From the NCBI RefSeq assembly GCF_000333595.1, contig NZ_BADK01000137.1, positions 1 to 60,704 of the forward strand: a DNA stretch of 60,704 nucleotides. The letters run 5' to 3'. A model generated the notes under the pieces. It ran no database searches, had not been told where the DNA came from, and saw only the letters and a program-made list of their open reading frames with translations. The position numbers and the translations under genes are program-made. This DNA is from Azospirillum sp. B506 (GTDB lineage: Bacteria; Pseudomonadota; Alphaproteobacteria; Azospirillales; Azospirillaceae). Positions 1 to 8,147 of this stretch are shown here, in pieces; the stretch's first letter is position 1, and each line of letters starts with the position of its first letter.

Positions 1-24
1 CGCTCTCCGCTGAGCTATGGCCCC
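1..24 (-). tRNA. tRNA 5' end (probably tRNA-Ala), cut by window edge
   Basis: Read on the minus strand, the first 24 bases give GGGGCCATAGCTCAG followed by a D-arm. This is the usual 5' end of bacterial tRNA-Ala. The anticodon lies outside the window, so the identity is inferred from the acceptor and D-arm only. It lies 38 bases downstream of the tRNA-Leu gene on the same strand, so the two may share a transcript. Confidence 0.65.
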
Positions 25-45
25 ACTATACTTCTGCACCTCTAC

Positions 46-66
46 ACCAACACTTGGAGTGTTGGT
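46..66. repeat. 9-bp perfect inverted repeat at the 3' end of tRNA-Leu
   Basis: ACCAACACT and AGTGTTGGT are separated by three bases. The right arm includes the encoded CCA and discriminator base of tRNA-Leu (63-66), so in the precursor RNA the CCA end would be sequestered in a hairpin. No T-run follows. It could be a processing signal or a weak terminator between the two tRNA genes. Confidence 0.5.
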
Positions 67-149
67 GCGCTTGGAGGGACTCGAACCCCCACGGCCTTTC
101 AGCCACTAGGACCTGAACCTAGCGCGTCTACCAATTCCGCCACAAGCGC
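63..149 (-). tRNA. tRNA-Leu (anticodon CAG)
   Basis: On the minus strand, GCGCTTG at the 5' end pairs with CAAGCGC at the 3' end, followed by discriminator A and an encoded CCA. The anticodon stem CTAGG/CCTAG encloses TTCAGGT, giving anticodon CAG, which reads CUG leucine codons. A long variable arm (TGGCTGAAAGGCCG) marks it as a class II tRNA. The TTCGAGT T-loop is present. Total length is 87 nt, normal for tRNA-Leu. The upstream phospholipase D-like reading frame runs into its 5' half. Confidence 0.95.
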
Positions 150-1872
150 TTTCCCCGCACCGCGTTGGGCGCCGCGGGGAGCGCTTATGTAGCGGGATGG
201 ATCGCGGCCCGCAAGCAGAGAATTCACTCACCGTGCATTTTTTTCTATGCCCGTTCCGGCGGGCCAGAAGCACCAATCCGACCCCCACAGCCGCCGCCGC
301 GGCCACCCCGGCGCCGACGCGCCATGCCGTCCGGTTCACGTCGCCGAACAGCGTCGCCCCGCGCAGGATGGTGGCCGCCATCGGCTCCGGACGGTCGGGG
401 TCGAGCAGGCGCTCCTCCACCAGCTTGCGTTCCGTCTCGGTCAGCGGCTGCGGCTCCAGCGGGCGGAGCGAGCGGCCGGCCGGGCGGATCAGCCGGTCGA
501 TCGTGGCGATCAGCGACCCGGTCGCCTCCTCCGTGCGCTTCACCTCCTCGACGAAGACGCCGAGATGCTCCGCCATCAGGCGGGTGCGGACGGAGCGGAT
601 GGAACGGCAGACCTCCGGCCGTTCGCCCGGCGCGCACTCGATGGCGAGGTCGCATTCGGTGTCGAGCCCCTGGGACCGGTTGTTGATGTTGGACGACCCC
701 ACCCGCAGCAGCCGGTCGTCGACCACCAGCACCTTGGCGTGGACATAGATGCCCTCGCCGCCCTCGGTCACCGGCGCCAGGATGCGGAAGCGCGGGTTGG
801 CGACGGACTCGTGCAGGCGCTGGAGCAGCAGCGAGCGGGCGCTGCCCATCGACTCCTCCTCGATCCAGGCCGGCGTGCGTTCCGGATTGATCACCACCAC
901 CTCGGGCCCGTCGGGCTCCGACAGCCGGCCGATGATGGCGCCGACGATCTTCTGCGAGGCGAAATACTGGCTTTCCAGATAGATGAAATCACGCGCGGCG
1001 GCGATGGCGGCCAGATACAGCGCCTCGATCTCGCGCACGCCGCTCTTGCCGGTCTTCGGCGTTCCTTCGTGATCCGCCGCCCCATCATGTGCCAGGGGAT
1101 CGGTGCGGGCGATGGCGACGGGGAGGTCGCGGAAGTCGGGTTCCAGATCCTTGGGCCAGAAGGCCGGGACAGGCGGCGGCGGGGTCAGCCTCTCGCCGGT
1201 CGCCCGGTGCCAGCGCTCCCTCGCCAGTTCGCCCAACGCCCGCGCCGCCGCCCCGTCGACCGCGGTCGTCACGTCATGGAAGGGGCCATAAACCTCGCCG
1301 TCCGGCCGGACGCGGCGGGGATCGCCGTCGCGGTGGTCGGGGGTGTCCCAACGGTCGGTGGTCATGTCGATGCCGCCGCAGAAGGCCAGCGCATCGTCGA
1401 TGATGGCGATCTTCTGGTGATGGCAGGCGCCGGGCGGATGGGCCGAATCCAGGCGGAAGCGCAGGCGCCGGCTGCTGATCCAGTCAAGCAGGACCAGCGG
1501 CGTCCCGCCGCGGAACGGCATCTTGAGGACCGACAGATCCCATTTCAGCACATTGATGGTCAGCTCCGGCCGAACCCGGACGATCCAGCTCAGGAAATCG
1601 CCCAGCTCGTTCGGAACGCCCGGCATCGGATCGTCGGGTTCGAGCTTGATCCGCGTGTCGAAATCCCAGCCGATCAGCATCACCGTGTGGCGGGCATTCA
1701 GGATCGCCGCCTTGATCCGGGCGAAATAGGCGGCGGCGTCGATGATGACCGCCATCCGGTCGGCCTTCTCCAACCGCCAGCAGGTCCGGCCGGGCACCAG
1801 GATCGGATCGGCCGGGGTCTGGCTGGGCTGGCAATTGAGGCTTGGGCGGGCGGCGTCAGGCATCGCGGCCAT
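106..1872 (-). CDS. Phospholipase D / cardiolipin synthase-like protein, C-terminal membrane segment
   Basis: This is a phospholipase D superfamily member that probably hydrolyses or transfers phosphatidyl groups at the membrane; the substrate cannot be told. Two HxKxxxxD motifs are visible, around residues 152-159 (HQKIAIID) and 378-385 (HAKVLVVD), the second followed by GSSNINNRS. A single hydrophobic segment lies near residues 519-537, after which the frame continues for about 50 basic residues. The last 14 or so residues are encoded by the 5' half of tRNA-Leu (stop at 106-108), which is odd. Either the true C-terminus is disrupted or the gene genuinely overlaps the tRNA. In-frame ATGs occur at 1905, 1881 and 1872. 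GGAAGG lies about 10 bases before the 1872 ATG, so I prefer that start. Confidence 0.85.
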   Translation of the reverse strand: MAAMPDAARPSLNCQPSQTPADPILVPGRTCWRLEKADRMAVIIDAAAYFARIKAAILNARHTVMLIGWDFDTRIKLEPDDPMPGVPNELGDFLSWIVRVRPELTINVLKWDLSVLKMPFRGGTPLVLLDWISSRRLRFRLDSAHPPGACHHQKIAIIDDALAFCGGIDMTTDRWDTPDHRDGDPRRVRPDGEVYGPFHDVTTAVDGAAARALGELARERWHRATGERLTPPPPVPAFWPKDLEPDFRDLPVAIARTDPLAHDGAADHEGTPKTGKSGVREIEALYLAAIAAARDFIYLESQYFASQKIVGAIIGRLSEPDGPEVVVINPERTPAWIEEESMGSARSLLLQRLHESVANPRFRILAPVTEGGEGIYVHAKVLVVDDRLLRVGSSNINNRSQGLDTECDLAIECAPGERPEVCRSIRSVRTRLMAEHLGVFVEEVKRTEEATGSLIATIDRLIRPAGRSLRPLEPQPLTETERKLVEERLLDPDRPEPMAATILRGATLFGDVNRTAWRVGAGVAAAAAVGVGLVLLARRNGHRKKCTVSEFSACGPRSIPLHKRSPRRPTRCGESACGGIGRRARFRS

Positions 1873-1980
1873 GTCGACCATTCCTTCCGGCGTCGTGGGC
1901 GTCATCGCAGGGGCGGCAGCGGGACCGCTGCCGTGCCTTCGATGAACCCCGCGGGCCGGTGGGCGGTTCCGCTCCCCGAC

Positions 1981-3012
1981 TCAGCTCGTCCGGAATCGCA
2001 GCTGCATGCGGTGGCGGTAGGTCTCGCCGGGATCGAGCCGCGCCGACGGGAAATGCCCGATGTTCGGGCTGTTGGGGAAGCGCTGACTCTCCAGCGCCAG
2101 ACCGCCAAAGCGGCAGTAGGGCTGCCCACCCTTTCCGACAACCTTCTCGTTGAGATAGCCGCCGGTGTAGACCTGCAAACCGGGCTGGTCTGTCGCCAAT
2201 TCCATCCGCCGGCCCGATGCCGGATGCTCCAGCGCCGCCACAGGGCGCAGTTCCCCCGCCGGCCCCTCCAGGCACCAGTTGTGGTCGAAGCCGAAGCCGC
2301 CGACGGCGTCCAGCGCCTCGCCCAGCACCACCCCGCTGCGAAGGTCGAAGGGCGAGCCATCCACCGGCCGCACTTCCCCCGTCGGGATCAGGTCGGCGCC
2401 GACCGGCGTGGTGAAGCCGCCGCGCACCGTCAGCCAGTGGTCGCGCAGGTCGCCCGATGCATGCCCGGCAAGGTTCCAATAGCTGTGATGGACGATGTTG
2501 ACGATGGTCGGCCGGTCGGTCGTCGCCGTCATGGTGATGTCCAGCACCCCGTCCTCGCTCAACCGGTAGCGCGTCGTCGCCGTCAGCGTCCCAGGATAGC
2601 CCTGGTCGCCGTCGGGCGAGACCAGCGTGAAGGTGACGGCATTCTCCGCCTCTTCCACCTGTGCACCCCAAACCCGCCGGTCGAAGCCGTCCGGCCCGCC
2701 ATGCAGCTGGTTCGGCGGCTCGTTGACCGCCAACCCATGGCGCACCCCGTCCAGCGTGAAGGCCGCCCCGCCGATGCGGTTGCCGTAGCGGCCGCAGGTG
2801 GCGCCGAAATAGGCGTCGCTCGCCAGATAATCGGCCACACGGTCGAAACCCAGAACCATGTCGGCGACGGTTCCGTCACGGCCCGGCACCAGCATCCGCA
2901 CCAACCGGGCGCCATGGGCGATCACCGTCGCCTCCAACCCGCCGGCAGAGAGGGTGAAGCCCTCCACCGGACGGCCCTCAACGGTGTCGAACAGAAACCT
3001 CTCGATGGGCAT
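1981..3012 (-). CDS. galM: Aldose 1-epimerase (mutarotase)
   Basis: It interconverts alpha and beta anomers of aldoses in the cytoplasm. The 343-aa product has the family landmarks: N78-R79, H104 in NQLHGG, catalytic H176 in the VHHSYWNL motif, D243 in FGFDHNW and a glutamate in LALESQRFPNSPN (E308 as probable catalytic base). Two adjacent ATGs (3015, 3012) overlap the stop of the upstream permease (TGA at 3014-3012), with GGAGG just before. Translation is therefore coupled to the ABC transporter operon. Its place at the end of a furanose importer operon suggests it equilibrates the sugar released by the transporter. Confidence 0.93.
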   Translation of the reverse strand: MPIERFLFDTVEGRPVEGFTLSAGGLEATVIAHGARLVRMLVPGRDGTVADMVLGFDRVADYLASDAYFGATCGRYGNRIGGAAFTLDGVRHGLAVNEPPNQLHGGPDGFDRRVWGAQVEEAENAVTFTLVSPDGDQGYPGTLTATTRYRLSEDGVLDITMTATTDRPTIVNIVHHSYWNLAGHASGDLRDHWLTVRGGFTTPVGADLIPTGEVRPVDGSPFDLRSGVVLGEALDAVGGFGFDHNWCLEGPAGELRPVAALEHPASGRRMELATDQPGLQVYTGGYLNEKVVGKGGQPYCRFGGLALESQRFPNSPNIGHFPSARLDPGETYRHRMQLRFRTS

Positions 3013-3998
3013 CATGCCTCCGCCGGTTCGCCGCCGCGGCCGGCCCAGACCGTCAGCAGACCCTTCTGCAACAGGATGAAGACGAACAGCAGCACGCCGA
3101 TGGCGATCTTGGTCCACCAGCTGCTGAGCGTGCCGTCGAAGGTGATGTAGGTCTGGATCAGCCCCTGGATCAGCACGCCGACGAAGGTGCCGACGACGTA
3201 GCCGTAGCCGCCGGTCAGCTGGGTGCCGCCGATCACCACCGCGGTGATGGTGTCCAGCTCCACGCCCGTCGCCGCCAGCGAATAGCCGGCCCCAGTGTAG
3301 AGCGAGAAGACGATCCCCGCCAGACCGGCCAGCAGCCCCGACAGCCCATAGACCGCCACCGTCGTCCGCGCCACCGGCACGCCCATCAGCTCGGCCGACT
3401 GGCGGTTGCCGCCCAGCGCATAGAGGTTGGCGCCGAAGCGCGTCCAGTGCGCCAGCACCAGGGCGGCCAGCACCACCGCCAGCATCAGCAGCGCCGGCAG
3501 GCTCAGCTTCAGTCCGAAATCGAACCGCAGCGCCATGTCGTTCAGCTCGCCATAGAGCGGGTGGTTGATCGGGATCGAATCGGTGGTCAGGACGAAGCCG
3601 AGCCCGCGGGCGATGAACATGCCGGCCAACGTGACGATGAAGGGCGGCATCTGGAAGACATGGATCACCCCGCCCATCGCCGCCCCGAAGCCACCGGCGG
3701 CGATCAGCGCCACGACGAAGGCGGGAATGGGATGCCAGCCGCCCTGCTCGATCAGCACCGCCAGCAGCACGGTGGTGAAGCCGATCACCGCCCCCACCGA
3801 CAGGTCGATGCCGCCGGACAGGATGACGAAGGTCATGCCGACCGCGGTGATGCCGAGAAAGGCGTTGTCGGTCAAAAGGTTGGCCACCACCCGCCAGGAG
3901 GCGAAGTTGGGGAACTGCGCCGCACAGATCAGGAAGCCCACCACCAGCACCGCGGTGGTGACGATCAGCGGCAGAAAGCGCTGGAGTGCTCCGGTCAT
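3012..3998 (-). CDS. yjfF: Sugar ABC transporter permease, YjfF-like
   Basis: An inner-membrane permease of the BPD_transp_2 (RbsC/AraH) family, about 328 aa with 8-10 hydrophobic segments. The signatures GGIDLSVGAV and VVIGGTQLTGGYG are typical of ribose/galactofuranose permeases. Its ATG (3998-3996) overlaps the TGA of the preceding permease gene as ATGA, so the two are translationally coupled. In E. coli YtfQRT-YjfF imports galactofuranose through a heteromeric permease pair, and the gene order here is the same. The frame is intact, unlike its partner. The real substrate could be galactofuranose, arabinofuranose or another furanose. Confidence 0.9.
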   Translation of the reverse strand: MTGALQRFLPLIVTTAVLVVGFLICAAQFPNFASWRVVANLLTDNAFLGITAVGMTFVILSGGIDLSVGAVIGFTTVLLAVLIEQGGWHPIPAFVVALIAAGGFGAAMGGVIHVFQMPPFIVTLAGMFIARGLGFVLTTDSIPINHPLYGELNDMALRFDFGLKLSLPALLMLAVVLAALVLAHWTRFGANLYALGGNRQSAELMGVPVARTTVAVYGLSGLLAGLAGIVFSLYTGAGYSLAATGVELDTITAVVIGGTQLTGGYGYVVGTFVGVLIQGLIQTYITFDGTLSSWWTKIAIGVLLFVFILLQKGLLTVWAGRGGEPAEA

Positions 3999-5036
3999 GG
4001 TTTCGCCCCTCCGCTGGTCGGCGCCACCGGCGGCTTGACCGTTCCGATCGGCCGGGCGGCTTTCGGCCGCGGCAGGAACAGGGTCAGCGTCGGCGATTGC
4101 AGCAGCAGGACGACCAGCAGAACGCCCGCCTTGACGATCAGGTTGAATTCCGGCTTGAAGCCGCTCAGCAGGATGCCGGTGTTCATCGCCTGGATGATCA
4201 GCGCGCCCACCACCGACAGCACCAGCCCGAAGCGCCCGCCGAGCAGCGAGGTGCCGCCGACCACCACCGCCAGGATGGCGTCCAGCTCCAGCCACAGCCC
4301 GGCATTGTTGGCGTCGGCGCCGCGGATGTCGGCGGTGACGATCAGCCCGGCCACCGCCGCGCACAGCCCGCACCAGACATAGACGGCGACCAGAACCACC
4401 GGCGTGTTGACGCCGGCCCCGGCACTCGACAGCCGGTTGACGCCGACCGCCTCGATCATCAGCCCCAGCGCGGTCGCCCGCACCAGCAGTGCCGTCACCG
4501 CCAGCACGACGACGGTGAGGACCACCGGCATCGGCACGGTCAGGAAGGATCCGCTGCCGATGAAGGCAGCGCCGGGCTGGTGAGGTGACGATCTGCCCTT
4601 CGGTCACCAGCTGGGCGATGCCGCGGCCGGCGACCATCAGGATCAGGGTGGCGATGATCGGCTGGATGCGCAGAACCGCCACCAGCAGCCCGTTCCACAG
4701 CCCGCACAGCAGCCCGGCGGCAAGCGACGCCGCCAGCACCGCCGGCAGGCTCCAGCCCGCCCCGGTCATGGTGGCGGCGATGGCGCCGGAGATCGCCATG
4801 ACGGCGCCGACCGACAGGTCGACGCCGCGGGTGGCGATGACCATGGTCATGCCGATGGCGAGCAGCGCCACCGGGGCGCCGCGGTTCAGCACGTCGATCA
4901 GGCTGCCGAACAAGCGGCCGTCCTGCAGACGGATGGCGAAGAAATCGGGAAACAGCAGCCAGTTGGCCAGCAGGACGGCGATCAGTGCGCCATATTGCGG
5001 CAGGTTGCGCGACGGGCCGGGGGCGGACAGCGTCAT
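3995..5036 (-). pseudogene. ytfT: Sugar ABC transporter permease, YtfT-like, frameshifted
   Basis: The N-terminal half starts at ATG 5036, which overlaps the ATPase stop as ATGA. It encodes typical permease sequence (RGVDLSVGAVMAISG) as far as VTEGQIVT. Homology then resumes in another frame from about 4582 down to 3995, with RGADANNAGLWLELDAILAV and GGTSLLGGRFG, both highly typical of YtfT. The break is at about 4582/4583, where ACCTCACC occurs and two more bases would restore the expected reading VTFHQPG. The whole is 1042 nt, one more than a multiple of three. This is either a sequencing error or a real inactivating indel. If real, the importer lacks one permease unless YjfF alone suffices. 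Confidence 0.85.
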
Positions 5037-6592
5037 TGCCGCACCTCCGCGCCCGATCCGGCGGCAACAGGCGTCTCCGACGCGATGGCGGCGACGATGC
5101 GCTCCACGCTGACCTCCCCTCCCCTCAGTTCCGCCACATGGCGGCGGTCGCGCAGCACGACGACGCGGCGGCTGTAGGCGACGATCTCCTCCAGCTCCGA
5201 CGACACAACCAGCAGCGCCATGCCGTCGGCGCACAGCCGCTCGATCAGGCGGATGATCTCGGCATGCGCCCCGACGTCGATGCCGCGCGTCGGCTCGTCG
5301 AGGATCAGCAACCGCGGCTCGGTCGCCAACCAGCGTGCCAACAGCGCCTTCTGCTGGTTGCCGCCCGACAGCAGCTGGATCGGTCGTTCGGCGTCCGGCG
5401 TGCGGATGTCGAGCAGGCGGATGAAGCGGTCGGCGATCTCCTCCTGGCGGCGGCGCGGAATCGGCTTCAGCCAGCCCTGCCGCGCCTGGAGGGCCAGGAT
5501 GATGTTCTCGCGCACCGACAGCTCGCCGACGATGCCCTCCTTCTTGCGGTCCTCCGGACAGAAGCCGAAGCCGAGCTGCACGGCGTCGCGCGGCCCCTTC
5601 AGCCGCACCGTCTGGCCGTCCACCGTCGCCTCGCCCCGGTCGGCGCGGTCCATGCCGAAGACCAGCCGCACCGTCTCCGTGCGACCGGAGCCAAGCAGTC
5701 CCGCCAGCGCCACCACCTCGCCGGGGCGGATGTCGAGGTCGAAGGGTTCGACGCTGCGCGCCTTGCCGAATCCCTTGAAGCTGGCCAGCGGCGGGCGGCT
5801 GTCCACCTCCGCCGGGCCAAGATCGATGCGATGGGCCGCCGCTTCCAGCTCCCGTCCCAGCATCATGGCGACGAGGTCGAGGCGCGGCAGGTCGGCCGTG
5901 CGCCGCTCGCCGACCAGCCGGCCGTTGCGCAGCACGGTGATGCTGTCGCAGACCTCATAAACCTGATCGAGGAAATGGGTGACGAAGACGATGCCGATCC
6001 CGCGCGACCGCAGGGTCCGCATCACCTTGAACAGCACCGCCACCTCCTGCGCGTCCAGGCTGGCGGTCGGCTCGTCGAGGATCAGCACCTTGGCCGACAT
6101 GTCGACCGCGCGGGCGATGGCGATGATCTGCTGCGTGGCTACCGAGAAGCGCCCGAGCGGCGCGGTCACATCGATGGACAGGCCGTAGGGTTGCAGCACT
6201 GCCCGCGCCCGCCGCCGCATGGCGCCGCGATCGACCAGCCCCCAGCGCATCGGCTGGCGGCCCAGGAACAGGTTTTCCGCCACCGACAGGTTGGGCAGCA
6301 GGTTGACCTCCTGATAGACGGTGCCGATGTGCAGGCGCTGCGCCTCCTCCACCCCGCGCGGCGCGATCTCCCGCCCCTCCAGCGCGACGGTGCCGCTGTC
6401 GCGCTGATAGACGCCGGTCAAGGTCTTGATGAGGGTCGACTTGCCAGCGCCATTCTCGCCCAGCAGGGCATGGATCTCGCCATGGCGCAGGGTGAAATCG
6501 ACACCGTCGAGCGCCTGGACGCCGAGAAACGCCTTCGACAGCCCGCGGATCGCCAGCAGCGGAGCGGAAGGGGGAGCGGTGGATGCCGTCAT
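5033..6592 (-). CDS. ytfR: Sugar ABC transporter ATP-binding protein, YtfR-like
   Basis: A double ABC ATPase of about 519 aa that energises sugar import at the inner membrane. The first cassette has Walker A GENGAGKST (residues 45-53), a Q-loop (VYQEV) and Walker B (VLILDEPT). The second has GLLGSGRTE, a degenerate Walker A usual for the RbsA/MglA/YtfR family, then LSGGNQQK and LLILDEPTRGIDVGA. ATG 6592 follows GAGG by 8 bases. The open frame extends upstream to 6676, but those codons (PPHPNPLPGGERG) only translate the extragenic palindromic repeat. The stop overlaps the permease start. Confidence 0.93.
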   Translation of the reverse strand: MTASTAPPSAPLLAIRGLSKAFLGVQALDGVDFTLRHGEIHALLGENGAGKSTLIKTLTGVYQRDSGTVALEGREIAPRGVEEAQRLHIGTVYQEVNLLPNLSVAENLFLGRQPMRWGLVDRGAMRRRARAVLQPYGLSIDVTAPLGRFSVATQQIIAIARAVDMSAKVLILDEPTASLDAQEVAVLFKVMRTLRSRGIGIVFVTHFLDQVYEVCDSITVLRNGRLVGERRTADLPRLDLVAMMLGRELEAAAHRIDLGPAEVDSRPPLASFKGFGKARSVEPFDLDIRPGEVVALAGLLGSGRTETVRLVFGMDRADRGEATVDGQTVRLKGPRDAVQLGFGFCPEDRKKEGIVGELSVRENIILALQARQGWLKPIPRRRQEEIADRFIRLLDIRTPDAERPIQLLSGGNQQKALLARWLATEPRLLILDEPTRGIDVGAHAEIIRLIERLCADGMALLVVSSELEEIVAYSRRVVVLRDRRHVAELRGGEVSVERIVAAIASETPVAAGSGAEVRQ

Positions 6593-6631
6593 GGCGGACC
6601 TCGCCGGATGCGCAACGAAACATGTGGAGAA

Positions 6632-6750
6632 TCCCCTCTCCCCCCCGGGGAGAGGGTTAGGGTGAGGGGGAAGCATTGCAGGATTTTCACTAAGGTCCCG
6701 CGACGCATCCCCCTCACCCCGACCCTCTCCCCGGGGGGGGAGAGGGGGAT
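6632..6750. repeat. Pair of inverted REP-like palindromes (CCCTCTCC/GGAGAGGG type)
   Basis: Two copies of a C-rich palindromic unit (6632-6670 and about 6708-6750) face each other across about 37 bases. Each contains CCCCTCTCC...GGGGAGAGGG plus a GGGTGAGGGGG or CCCCCTCACCC extension. The whole is a large imperfect inverted repeat between the substrate-binding protein gene and the ATPase gene. In other genomes such elements act in mRNA stability or attenuation within transporter operons. Here it could let the binding protein be made in excess of the ATPase. Confidence 0.8.
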
Positions 6751-6761
6751 TTCAGCCTCAA

Positions 6762-7739
6762 TCAGTAGGCGTCCTTGCGGCGCTCATACTCGGCCTTGGC
6801 GGTGTCGGGCGTGAACAGCGCCGACTCCGTCTGGATCCACTTCGGCGGCGCCTTGCCATCCTTCTTGAAGGCGATCAGCGCGTCATAGGCCGGGCCGGCC
6901 ATGTTCGGCGTCAGCTCCACCGTGGCGTTCGCCTCGCCTTCCGCCATCGCCTTGAAGATGTCCGGCACGCCGTCGATGGAGACGACCAGGATGTCCTTGC
7001 CCGGCTTCAGGCCGGCTTCCTTGATCGCCTGGATGGCGCCGACGGCCATGTCGTCGTTGTGGGCGTAGACGGCGCAGATGCCCTTGCCGCCATTCTCGGC
7101 CTTGATGAAGCTCTCCATCACCTCCTTGCCCTTGGCGCGGGTGAAGTCGCCGGACTGGGTGCGGATGATCTTCATCCCCGGATTCTTGGCGACGATCTCG
7201 TCGAAGCCCTTCTTGCGGTTGATGGCGGGCGACGAGCCGACGGTGCCCTGCAGCTCGACCACGGCGCATTTGCCGCCGGTCTGCTTGGCCAGCCACTCGC
7301 CGGCCACCCGGCCCTCATGCACCGTGTCGGAGGTCACGGCGGTCATGTAGAGGCTGGGGTCCTTGGTCTCGATCTGACGGTCCAGCAGCACCACCGGGAT
7401 CTTCGCCTCCTTGGCTTCCTTCAGCACCGAATCCCAGCCGGTCGCCACCACCGGCGCGATGAAGATCGCATCGACGCCCTGGGCGACGAAGGAGCGCACC
7501 GCCTTGATCTGGTTCTCCTGCTTCTGCTGGGCATCGGAGATCTTCAGGTCGATGCCGCGCTTGTCGGCCTCCGCCTTGGCCGTCTTGGTCTCGGCCGCAC
7601 GCCAGCCCGATTCCGAACCGATCTGCGAGAAGCCCACCACCAGCTTCTTGTCGGCGGCCTGGACGCCGCCCAGCCCGCCGAAGCCGATCATCAGCGCCGC
7701 AGCGGCGGTGGCGGCGGAGATCACCCATTTCCTGGACAT
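6762..7739 (-). CDS. ytfQ: Periplasmic sugar-binding protein, YtfQ-like
   Basis: The solute-binding component (about 325 aa) of the furanose ABC importer, Peripla_BP_4 family. It begins with a signal peptide (MSRKW, hydrophobic stretch, AxA-like cleavage near VQAADKK). Ribose-binding-like motifs follow: VGFSQIGSESGWR, VDAIFIAPVVATGWD, AHNDDMAVGAIQAIKEAG and a hinge VVSIDGVPD. ATG 7739 is preceded by GGGAG at 7 bases. It is the first gene of the operon ytfQ-ytfR-ytfT-yjfF-galM. The specific sugar is inferred only from overall similarity to YtfQ. Confidence 0.9.
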   Translation of the reverse strand: MSRKWVISAATAAAALMIGFGGLGGVQAADKKLVVGFSQIGSESGWRAAETKTAKAEADKRGIDLKISDAQQKQENQIKAVRSFVAQGVDAIFIAPVVATGWDSVLKEAKEAKIPVVLLDRQIETKDPSLYMTAVTSDTVHEGRVAGEWLAKQTGGKCAVVELQGTVGSSPAINRKKGFDEIVAKNPGMKIIRTQSGDFTRAKGKEVMESFIKAENGGKGICAVYAHNDDMAVGAIQAIKEAGLKPGKDILVVSIDGVPDIFKAMAEGEANATVELTPNMAGPAYDALIAFKKDGKAPPKWIQTESALFTPDTAKAEYERRKDAY

Positions 7740-7951
7740 CCGATTTACTCCCTGACGTATTATTGCGGTGCTTGTTGGATGGAGGCAGGCGACGGGACGG
7801 GGTGCTGTAAGATCGTGATCGCAGCCCGGTCCGAAATTGTTCGTCATGCCTACTTTAAGTACGTAGAACCATAACTGTCCAATACGATTCTCGACCGATG
7901 CGATGCCGAAAAGGATATATCCGGCCGGAAATCGGCCCGCGGATCAGGTCG
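7740..7951. promoter_or_regulatory. Leader/promoter region of the furanose importer operon
   Basis: This stretch of about 210 nt upstream of ytfQ contains no gene I can support. It holds the near-palindrome TACTTTAAGTA (7851-7861), about 110 bases before the start codon, in a locally AT-richer segment. It may be an operator, but no regulator gene is adjacent and no second copy was noticed. Confidence 0.35.
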
Positions 7952-7984
7952 AAAAAACGGCCGGGCAGCAATGCCGCCCGGCCG
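7952..7984 (-). terminator. Rho-independent terminator of the porin gene
   Basis: On the minus strand CGGCCGGGC and GCCCGGCCG form a perfect 9-bp stem with a 9-base loop, followed by TTTTTTC. It lies about 165 bases downstream of the porin stop and separates the porin from the importer operon. Confidence 0.88.
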
Positions 7985-8147
7985 TGAGGTGACCCCGCTC
8001 CAGCCTGGACCGGGGCCGACGCACCCGAGGGAGAGCGCGCCGGGACGCAACCGCCATGGTGGGATGGAGAGGAACACCACGGACGGCGCGAAGACTGGAA
8101 GAATAAGGCCAGGACGTCGGTCGGCCTTGGATCCGAGCGCGTGGCTC

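Noticed and set aside
247-3150. Very long open frame on the plus strand opposite the phospholipase and galM genes
   Set aside because: It is the antisense shadow of two well-supported genes, with low-complexity Arg/Gly/Asp-rich sequence and no family match.
3012-5234. A single 740-residue fused permease
   Set aside because: The middle of this frame is out-of-frame sequence. The data fit two separate permeases, the first one frameshifted.
5033-6676. Upstream start for the YtfR-like ATPase at 6676
   Set aside because: The extra residues are a translation of the REP-like palindrome and lie outside the family alignment.
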